Notes under the pieces: generated by a model
What the model was told of the DNA's origin: nothing
Database searches by the model: none
Seen by the model: the letters and a program-made list of their open reading frames with translations, nothing else
Program-made: the position numbers and the translations under genes
Assembly (NCBI RefSeq): GCF_033558715.1
Contig: NZ_CP114606.1
Coordinates: 1,054,001 to 1,118,000, forward strand
Source of the DNA: Acinetobacter sp. YWS30-1
GTDB taxonomy: Bacteria; Pseudomonadota; Gammaproteobacteria; Pseudomonadales; Moraxellaceae
DNA length: 64,000 bases
Direction: 5' to 3'
Shown: one piece after another, positions 56,660 to 64,000 of the stretch
How positions within the stretch are numbered: position 1 is the first letter of the stretch
Layout of the letters: every line of letters starts with the position of its first letter

Positions 56660-57034
56660 ATGACCAAGTATGCAATCAGTCCATTACTGGGGCAGGTGCT
56701 ATCCAATGAATGTCCATCCCGTGAAATACTGGAACATCTCACCAATAAATGGTCAGTGCTGGTATTGCACTGTTTAAGTGAGGGCGTACATCGCTTTAGT
56801 GAGTTGAAACAGCGAATTGAAGGGGTCAGTGAAAAGATGCTGGCACAAACCTTAAAAATGCTGGAACAAGATGGTTTTATTTTAAGAACGGTATATCCGG
56901 TTGTACCCCCTAAAGTGGAATATCAATTGACCATTACCGGTTCGCAAGCGGCAGAAAAAATAAATTATTTGATTGGCTGGGTAGAGCGGAGTTTGCCAGA
57001 GATTTTGGAAAATAAAGAGCGTGTTGCTAAATAA
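56660..57034 (+). CDS. HxlR-family transcriptional regulator
   Basis: A 124-residue winged-helix regulator. NECPSREILEHLTNKWSVLVL holds the usual N-terminal Cys and first helix; FSELKQRIEGVSEKMLAQTL is the recognition region. Many relatives sense electrophiles or oxidants through that Cys. They usually control an adjacent divergent gene, but here the leftward neighbour, gap, runs toward this gene, so the target is not obvious. A good ribosome site (AAAGGAA) precedes the ATG. It is the last normal gene before the insertion-element patch. Confidence 0.9.
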   Translation: MTKYAISPLLGQVLSNECPSREILEHLTNKWSVLVLHCLSEGVHRFSELKQRIEGVSEKMLAQTLKMLEQDGFILRTVYPVVPPKVEYQLTITGSQAAEKINYLIGWVERSLPEILENKERVAK

Positions 57035-57625
57035 AAATTAAATTGCTTTTGGGGCTTAGGATATGAAACCTATCAAGTTAGCCTGTATTTTAATAATGGC
57101 TTATTTTTTTCTTTTTATCTTTAGCTGTGCTGTCTTTGGATTATCAAAGTTTAGTATTGATAATGAAAATATCATAATTATAGCTATGAATTGGTCAGCA
57201 ACTATGTTTGCTCCAGTTGCTTTGTTAATTACATTTAATCTTTGGAAATCGCAAAAGAATACAGAAATAATAGCTGAACAATGTAAATTGATAGTAATAA
57301 AAGTGATTGAGCTTGAGCATGTTTATCTTAGATTGAGAGATGGAGTTATTAGTTCCAACAAGACATTTGAGAATGTCAAATTACAGCTAAATAAATTTCG
57401 AGAACTAAGGGCGATAATTAAAGAAGAAAATAAGTTTTTGCAAGAATGTTTTCGAAATAGTAATTTTAAAAATGAAATACAAACATTCGATAAGGCAATA
57501 TTTTCATTACAAAGTCAATTTAGTAATCTAGTTAATAATAGATCTCTTTCATAAATCAAAAAACGATCTTCTTTTTGGTTAATATTTGCACTCCAGATTT
57601 CTTGGCATTCATGCATAATCTGCGG

Positions 57626-58021
57626 ATGAAATACATCGATTCAAACAAGCTTTCTGATCCTCAGTTCAAGCGATACACGGGCATCTCATGGTCAACCTTT
57701 GATTTAATGGTTGAGCAATTGAAGAAACATGTCCCTGCCAAAGGCAGACCGCCCAAGTTAAGCCTGGAAGACCAGGTTCTGCTCTGTCTAAGCTATTGGC
57801 GGGAATACCGAACCTTATTTCACGTTGCGACGAGCTACGGGGTTTCAGAGCCCACAGCCTCAAGAATTGTCCGTCATGTTGAAGACTGCCTGATTCGGTC
57901 CAATCTGTTTAATTTACCCAAAGATTTACCCGAGGGCGAAGGCATCGATTGGAATGTTGTGATCGTGGATGCCACAGAAATTCCAATCCAAAGGCCTAAA
58001 AAAACAGAAGAAAAGCTATAG
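57626..58021 (+). CDS. IS5-family transposase, first frame
   Basis: From ATG 57626 this frame encodes the N-terminal helical DNA-binding region (DUF4096-like HTH: LSYWREYRTLFHVATSYGVSEPTASRIV) and the first catalytic acid in VIVDATEIPI. It ends at TAG 58019-58021 just after seven A (57998-58004). The rest of the catalytic domain is in the +1 frame. This two-frame layout is known for IS427-type elements, where slippage in an A run makes the full protein, so it need not be a defect. Confidence 0.85.
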   Translation: MKYIDSNKLSDPQFKRYTGISWSTFDLMVEQLKKHVPAKGRPPKLSLEDQVLLCLSYWREYRTLFHVATSYGVSEPTASRIVRHVEDCLIRSNLFNLPKDLPEGEGIDWNVVIVDATEIPIQRPKKTEEKL

Positions 58022-58439
58022 CGGCAAGAAAAAGACCCACACTTTCAAAGTACAGGCCATCATTCATTATCAAACTCAAAAAATCCTGAGTTTATGTACG
58101 AGTCGTGGTACCGTACATGATTTCGAACTCTTCAAACGTAACTTGAATCAGATTCCTGCAGGTGCATTTATCCTTGCGGATAAGGGTTATCAGGGAATTT
58201 ATACAGTGTATCCAAATAGCCTGTTGCCATTAAAAGCCAAAAGACACTGTAAATTGGATCCTGAATTGAAAATCTATAATCAAGAAATCAATAAAAGAAG
58301 AATCGGAATTGAGCATGTATTTGGCAGTTTGAAAACCTTCAAAATTCTTGCTGAGCGATATCGCAATCGAGGCAAAAGACTAGCATTAAGATTCAATCTA
58401 ATTGCTGGAATTTATAACTTGGAGCTGAGTGAAAAATGA
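57969..58439 (+). CDS. IS5-family transposase, second frame
   Basis: This frame supplies the C-terminal part of the DDE domain: the second acid in FILADKGYQG and the Glu in GIEHVFGSLKTFKI, both expected. The useful part begins at the A run (about 57998), where a +1 shift gives PKKQKKSYSGKKKTHT. The ATG at 57969 is probably not a real start. Confidence 0.82.
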   Translation: MPQKFQSKGLKKQKKSYSGKKKTHTFKVQAIIHYQTQKILSLCTSRGTVHDFELFKRNLNQIPAGAFILADKGYQGIYTVYPNSLLPLKAKRHCKLDPELKIYNQEINKRRIGIEHVFGSLKTFKILAERYRNRGKRLALRFNLIAGIYNLELSEK

Positions 58440-58573
58440 CTTATGAAAGAAATCTAATTTTGAAAATATTAAAGGAAATACTAAGGTTCCTATCTTGCAT
58501 GAAGAGACTAACCCTTTTATTCGATTTAAGAGAGAGCTAATGAAATATGCGCTTTATGAAAAATAATATAAAG

Positions 58574-59593
58574 TGTGTGATTCATAGACATCATTTCAAT
58601 ATAATGGGTGTCTATGAACAGAGAAATTCAACAAAGACTCGTATGGGTTAAATTATTTGAAGAGACCAATAATGCTGGCCTGGTTTGTCGGAGATGTGGC
58701 ATTTCTAGACCAACGTTACGCAAGTGGTGGAAACGATATTCTGAACAAGGTATTGATGGATTAAGTAGTCAGAGTAAACGTCCCTTAAAATCGCCAAATA
58801 CTAAAATCAATGCTGAGCTAGAAGCTTTAATATTAGAAATGCGCTCGGCTAGAAATCTTGGTGCTCGACGTTTGCAAACAGAATTAATGAGGCTGCACGG
58901 AGTCTCGTTGTCCTTAGCGACTATCCATAAAGTACTATCCACCCATCAAGTCAAACCGATTAAAAAATTCCGTCGTAAAGTAGATTTCATTCGTTATGAA
59001 CGCCCATTACCAGGCGATAGAATTCAAATGGATACCTGTAAACTGGGTCCTGGACTATGTCAGTACACATCTATCGATGACTGCACACGATATCGCGTTT
59101 TAAGGATATATAAACGCCGAACAGCAGCGAATACTCTCGACTTTTTAGACTGCGTAATTGAAGAAATGCCTTTTCCCATACAGCGAATACAGACCGATCG
59201 TGGACGAGAATTCTTTGCTGAAAAAGTACAGAAAAAAATGATGCAGCATGGAATCAAATTTAGGCCAAATAAACCAGGTTCACCTCATCTGAATGGCAAG
59301 GTAGAGCGCTCACAAAAGACTGATAAATCTGAGTTCTACGCTACTGTAGATATCGATTCAGAGGATATCCAGAACAAACTGGCAGAATGGCAGCATTACT
59401 ATAACTGGATGAGACCACATTCAGCTTTGAAAGGTAAAACACCGATGGAAAGGTACTTTGAATTATGTGAAGAAACTCCTTTCTCAGATGAAGTCCAGAA
59501 GCAATACAGCCCCTCAAATGAACGGATTCAACATGCCAATTACAAGATGGATTTAGAGATCGCTAAATTGAAATGATCTCTATGAATCACACA
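58574..59593 (+). mobile_element. IS481-family insertion sequence
   Basis: About 1,020 bp with 27-base inverted repeats (58574-58600 and 59567-59593) starting TGTGTGATTCATAGA, one mismatch seen. I find no target duplication at its borders. It starts eight bases after the stop of the interrupted gene. A dyad TTCATAGACA (58581-58590) with TGTCTATGAA (58609-58618) overlaps the transposase start codon. Confidence 0.88.
58614..59576 (+). CDS. IS481-family transposase
   Basis: A 320-residue transposase from ATG 58614 (GTG 58608 is also possible). The N-terminal HTH (CRRCGISRPTLRKWWKRY) is followed by an rve core with D in IQMDTCKLG, D in IQTDRGREFF and E in NGKVERSQKT. The end reads YNWMRPHSALKGKTPMERY, as usual. 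The frame is complete. Confidence 0.93.
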   Translation: MNREIQQRLVWVKLFEETNNAGLVCRRCGISRPTLRKWWKRYSEQGIDGLSSQSKRPLKSPNTKINAELEALILEMRSARNLGARRLQTELMRLHGVSLSLATIHKVLSTHQVKPIKKFRRKVDFIRYERPLPGDRIQMDTCKLGPGLCQYTSIDDCTRYRVLRIYKRRTAANTLDFLDCVIEEMPFPIQRIQTDRGREFFAEKVQKKMMQHGIKFRPNKPGSPHLNGKVERSQKTDKSEFYATVDIDSEDIQNKLAEWQHYYNWMRPHSALKGKTPMERYFELCEETPFSDEVQKQYSPSNERIQHANYKMDLEIAKLK

Positions 59594-61112
<1,519 letters not shown>

Positions 61113-61139
61113 TCTTTTAAAGATAAGTCTGAGGACAAG

Positions 61140-62273
61140 ATGATAGAAGTGGTAGATGGGCAACGTCAGCTCAAGGGTTGTAAACGAATCGTTGTTAAAA
61201 TCGGATCATCTTTACTCACAGCAAACGGGCAAGGTTTAGATTTAGATGCGATCTCGCATTGGGCGGGACAAATCGCGGATCTACACAATGCCGGACACGA
61301 GATTATTCTCGTTTCTTCCGGAGCTGTGGCTGAAGGTATGGTTCGAATGAAACTTGAGAATCGACCCACCGATCTACCCAGTCTTCAGGCTTGTGCTGCC
61401 ATTGGTCAGATGGGTTTAATCCAGACCTGGTCAAGTGTGCTGGAAAAACACAGCATTCAAACTGCTCAGGTGTTATTGACTCATGATGACCTGGCAGACC
61501 GTCGTCGCTATCTCAACTCTTGTGATGCTTTGCAGCACCTGATTGATTGGCATGTGATTCCGGTCATTAATGAAAATGACACGGTTTCTACTGACGAAAT
61601 TCGCTTTGGTGATAACGATACCTTAGCTGCGATGGTGGCGGGACAAGTTCACGCAGATCTGCTGATTATCCTGACTGATCAGGAAGGCATGTTTGACTCG
61701 GATCCACGTTCTAATCCGGATGCCAAACTGTTCCATACCGTGCGTGCCATGGATGAAAGCCTGTTTGATATGGCAGGCGGCGGCGGAAAATTTGGTCGTG
61801 GCGGTATGCTGACTAAAGTTCGTGCTGCACGTCTGGCTGCGAAATCTGGTTGCCCAACCTTGATCGCTAGTGGTGATAGTGACAATGTTTTATCGCGCCT
61901 GATGGCAGGTGAAATGTTGGGTACGTTATTTATCACTGATGATGATCGCATGACTGCACATCAGCAATGGTTAGCAGCGCATCTGCAAACTGCAGGTCGT
62001 CTGGTGATTGATGATGGCGCGGTTAAAGCCATCAAAGAGAATCACCGTAGCCTATTGCCGGTCGGTGTCAAAGCCGTAGAAGGACATTTTGACCGTGGGG
62101 ATGTGGTTGAATGTGTTGACCGACAAGGTCACCGCATTGCTGTAGGACGTGTCAACTTCAGTTCACGTTCAGCGGAAATCGTGAAAGGTCTGGCCTCAGA
62201 TAAAGTGCATCAGGTCTTGGGTGAAGCGCGTTCTTTAGAGATGATTCACCGTAATCATATGGCGATTTACTAA
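61140..62273 (+). CDS. proB: Glutamate 5-kinase
   Basis: ProB phosphorylates glutamate in the first step of proline synthesis. The 377-residue protein has an amino-acid-kinase domain (about 15-265; [35 protein letters not shown]) and a C-terminal PUA domain (about 285-370). proA is not adjacent. The obgE-proB neighbourhood is a known arrangement in gammaproteobacteria such as Pseudomonas. GAGGA precedes the ATG; a strong bidirectional terminator follows. Confidence 0.97.
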   Translation: MIEVVDGQRQLKGCKRIVVKIGSSLLTANGQGLDLDAISHWAGQIADLHNAGHEIILVSSGAVAEGMVRMKLENRPTDLPSLQACAAIGQMGLIQTWSSVLEKHSIQTAQVLLTHDDLADRRRYLNSCDALQHLIDWHVIPVINENDTVSTDEIRFGDNDTLAAMVAGQVHADLLIILTDQEGMFDSDPRSNPDAKLFHTVRAMDESLFDMAGGGGKFGRGGMLTKVRAARLAAKSGCPTLIASGDSDNVLSRLMAGEMLGTLFITDDDRMTAHQQWLAAHLQTAGRLVIDDGAVKAIKENHRSLLPVGVKAVEGHFDRGDVVECVDRQGHRIAVGRVNFSSRSAEIVKGLASDKVHQVLGEARSLEMIHRNHMAIY

Positions 62274-62286
62274 ATCTTCGGTCTAT

Positions 62287-62318
62287 AAAAAAAATCCCGC
62301 TTTCGAGCGGGATTTTTT
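62287..62318. terminator. Bidirectional terminator between proB and the PAP2 gene
   Basis: AAATCCCGCT, a TTCG tetraloop and AGCGGGATTTTTT, with an A run on the left side. Confidence 0.92.
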
Positions 62319-62330
62319 ATGTCTGGAAAT

Positions 62331-62927
62331 TTACTTCACCCAGCCCATCCGAATAAAAGGCTTAAACAGGAATTGATGAATGCTGAAAATAAAGCTCATG
62401 ATTTTATTCTCATATTTCCACCAGAGCGGTAAGCCGGCAAGATTGACTGCTAAAGCAATCAGGAATGCTCCCACCATATCAATCGGAAAATGTACACCCA
62501 CATAAACCCGTGACCAGGCTACCAGCCAGGCAGTCCAGAGCAGGATTCGTCCCAAATCACGTTGTGCTGAGAAATAATAGGCAAAGGCAATCCCGCTAAA
62601 AATACTCATGTGATTGCTTGGGAATGAACCTGTAGGTGCGTGCTCAATCAGGGTTTGACCAACCTCCATGACAAAAGGGCGGGGTGTGTTTAGAACGGCA
62701 GATAATACCTCGCTAATCGACAAGGTGATTGCTGTGAAGATCGCAGCTTTAATAATCCCTGTTTTGATTTCACGACTGCCACGCAGCCAGGTAATAGCAA
62801 AAATCAGCAGAAATAAATACACCAGATCATGCGCTATCAGACTGGCATAGTTAATCATCCAGATCGAGGCTTGGTCAGGTACATTGAGAAGATGAAACAG
62901 ATACAGGTTTAGTTGATCGAGTGACAT
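62331..62927 (-). CDS. PAP2-family phosphatase (BcrC-like)
   Basis: A 198-residue membrane phosphatase with about five or six helices. Active-site motifs: a KxxxxxRP-like site is reduced (LNTPRPF), PSNH in GSFPSNHMS, and SRVYVGVHFPID. Relatives dephosphorylate undecaprenyl pyrophosphate (BcrC type) in cell-wall synthesis or lipid A. The expected Lys of the first motif is not visible. I take ATG 62927 (MSLDQLN); a GTG seven codons upstream has a possible GGA box. Confidence 0.83.
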   Translation of the reverse strand: MSLDQLNLYLFHLLNVPDQASIWMINYASLIAHDLVYLFLLIFAITWLRGSREIKTGIIKAAIFTAITLSISEVLSAVLNTPRPFVMEVGQTLIEHAPTGSFPSNHMSIFSGIAFAYYFSAQRDLGRILLWTAWLVAWSRVYVGVHFPIDMVGAFLIALAVNLAGLPLWWKYENKIMSFIFSIHQFLFKPFIRMGWVK

Positions 62928-63042
62928 GAGGAGAGAGAGGGCTGACACAAATGTCCGTTACTCTAAACCGATCAAAGCTCAATTCATATCTGAGTTTGTA
63001 TGAATTTGTAGCATTGATTTTTCACAGAATATTCAAGTGATA

Positions 63043-63068
63043 AAAAACCACCCAAAAGGGTGGTTTTT
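63043..63068 (-). terminator. Terminator of the SIMPL gene
   Basis: AAAAACCACCC and GGGTGGTTTTT pair around AAAA, 27 bases beyond the stop. Confidence 0.88.
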
Positions 63069-63094
63069 AAACCTCTAAATAATTTTATTAAGAC

Positions 63095-63796
63095 TTATTT
63101 AAACTGAATAGAACCATTGGCGCTCACGGTCATTTTGGATTCACCCGCTGCCATTTCCTGTTCTGGAACTGCTTCGGCATAAGCAGATTTGGCCATCGCC
63201 ATGCGTGGCACAGGTGGATAACCCGAATTATTGGTGTTGATATTCAGATTCACCAGTTGATAGCCTGGTTTGTTCCAGGCTTGAGCCAGACTTTGCGCAC
63301 GTTGCTGGAAGTTTTTCGAAGCTTCAAGCATCAGCTCGTTTTCGACTTTCTTACGTTTTGCTTCAGATACTGTGAAGTTAATTGATTCAGTCTGGAAGTT
63401 CTGTTGTAGCTCAGCAATCAGTTGCGAGGCGGCTTTAAAGTCAGTTGATTCAATTCGTACCTGCGCACGAGCACGCCATTCTCTTAGCTTACGGTTGTCG
63501 TTGTCATAGACTGGATAGGTATGCTGTGAACCAGTTTCAATTTTTACCGTAGGATATTTTTTAGCAGTATTAATGGCCTGTGTCATCAACTGATTGATTT
63601 GTGCTGCCAGCTCAGCCGGCTGTTTATTAGATTTTTCAACAAATAAATTGGCGTTCATCAAGTCATTGGAAATATCGCGGCTGGCTTCTGCTGAGATATT
63701 CACCACATTATAATTCAAGGTTTCTTCAGGAGCTGCGAAAGCGGCAGAAGATAATGCGCCGAGCAAAGCAAGCGCTGAAAAAGAAGAAAGACGCAT
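63095..63796 (-). CDS. SIMPL-domain (DUF541) exported protein
   Basis: A 233-residue periplasmic protein with a signal peptide ending at SSAAFAA. The SIMPL/DUF541 domain covers about 25-210; VKIETGSQHTYPVYDNDNRKLREWRARAQVRIES is its centre. Relatives such as E. coli YggE are linked to oxidative-stress tolerance, but the mechanism is unknown. It is a single gene with its own terminator. Confidence 0.85.
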   Translation of the reverse strand: MRLSSFSALALLGALSSAAFAAPEETLNYNVVNISAEASRDISNDLMNANLFVEKSNKQPAELAAQINQLMTQAINTAKKYPTVKIETGSQHTYPVYDNDNRKLREWRARAQVRIESTDFKAASQLIAELQQNFQTESINFTVSEAKRKKVENELMLEASKNFQQRAQSLAQAWNKPGYQLVNLNINTNNSGYPPVPRMAMAKSAYAEAVPEQEMAAGESKMTVSANGSIQFK

Positions 63797-64000
63797 TTTG
63801 TTGTCCTGTTTTAGTGGAATTGTTGGCCTTTGGCCTTGTGCTGATCATAAAATACTAAGGTGGAAATGTGTTGATATTCCGAAATTATTGTCGTTGGATT
63901 GTTAAAAATATATTTTATTTATTGTAGATGTATCGGAAATAAATGTGATTAAAATTATATACTTATTGAGATAATTGTTTGATAATTACACTGTTGTATT
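63797..64000. other. AT-rich end of the window
   Basis: Promoter DNA of the SIMPL gene and whatever lies to the right; no gene is visible. Confidence 0.5.

Larger units (their letters stand above)
57541..58454 (+). mobile_element. IS5-family insertion sequence inside the unknown gene
   Basis: About 914 bp. Inverted repeats start GATCTCTTTCATAAATCA at the left and, in reverse, GATTTCTTTCATAAGTCA at the right, two mismatches in 18. TA lies on each side (57539-57540 and 58455-58456), a duplication known for the IS427-like branch. It holds two overlapping transposase frames joined through a run of A. Confidence 0.85.
57063..58566 (+). pseudogene. Unknown membrane/coiled-coil gene split by an IS5-type element
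   Basis: The left part (57063-57540) encodes about 159 residues with two hydrophobic helices (about 5-28 and 38-60) and then a charged, coiled-coil-like region; it is more AT-rich than its neighbours, a sign of transfer. Reading on, the frame enters the left end of an IS5-type element and stops at 57552-57554. Removing the element and one TA copy joins A57540 to 58457 and the frame stays open for 38 more codons to a stop at 58564-58566, ending RELMKYALYEK. The rebuilt protein has about 198 residues. I do not recognise it. The short distance from the HxlR gene (28 bases) suggests it was co-transcribed with it. Confidence 0.82.

Noticed and set aside
57555..57625. Start of the IS5-type transposase upstream of 57626
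   Set aside because: The upstream in-frame starts lie in or near the terminal repeat and lack a ribosome site.
57063..59593. Prophage or integrative element between HxlR and obgE
   Set aside because: Only transposases and one broken gene are present; no integrase, phage gene or attachment-site pair is seen.

Overview
The window reads as a piece of Acinetobacter chromosome (gammaproteobacterium, AT-rich). The evidence is the split trpGDC cluster without trpE, a glutamine synthetase of the adenylylated type, sthA, an 834-residue FadE, a GAPDH with a long N-terminal extension, tandem tRNA-Asn genes, an OmpW-like porin and surface lipoproteins with Gly-rich linkers. The assignment rests on gene content and sequence recognition; no database search was run.

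Layout. 1-2340: a CinA/PncC-like gene with a damaged start and an IS3-family insertion in its last codons. 2342-8887: ImpA-type lipoprotein metalloprotease, methyltransferase, pirin and L,D-transpeptidase, all on the minus strand. 9094-15704: hemE with a DUF817 membrane protein, a DUF3015/DUF4105 envelope pair, a globin-coupled diguanylate cyclase and DUF4385. 15972-20954: cupin, folE, smr, an unlisted 38-residue small ORF, a GFA protein and trpGDC. 21526-24939: glnA behind a sigma54 promoter and an NtrC site, then ubiC and ubiA. 25046-30812: lipoprotein hydrolase, DUF2726, four tRNA-Asn genes in two duplicated pairs, sodB, a Nif3-family gene and a DegS-like protease. 31287-37639: pyrimidine degradation (rutD, then rutA-B-C-F-G plus a dehydrogenase) with a consensus sigma54 promoter before rutA. 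37773-43836: carboxymuconolactone decarboxylase family protein, fadE, lipA, sthA. 43936-49069: Cys-rich copper-binding protein, IS1595-family element, TauD-like dioxygenase, MFS transporter with an overlapping 44-residue membrane ORF, OmpW-like porin. 49515-56447: macro-like protein, uvrB, lipocalin, RarD-like transporter, gap. 56660-59593: HxlR regulator and a small accessory patch in which an IS5-family element has split an unknown gene and an IS481-family element lies just downstream. 59907-63796: obgE, proB, PAP2 phosphatase and a SIMPL protein.

How it fits together. Most of the window is housekeeping DNA with compact units closed by strong hairpin terminators. Nitrogen metabolism is the clearest theme: glnA and rutA both carry -24/-12 promoters, which fits uracil being used as a nitrogen source under NtrC control. 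The rut set has no recognisable rutE, and a 3-hydroxyisobutyrate-dehydrogenase-family gene closes the operon in its place. Four insertion sequences (IS3, IS1595, IS5, IS481 families) mark the plastic sites, and two of them interrupt genes that can be rebuilt base by base.

I found no CRISPR array, prophage, integron or recognisable defence island. The most novel-looking items are two small membrane-type ORFs with good ribosome-binding sites, the rebuilt unknown gene under the IS5 element, and the variant rut operon.
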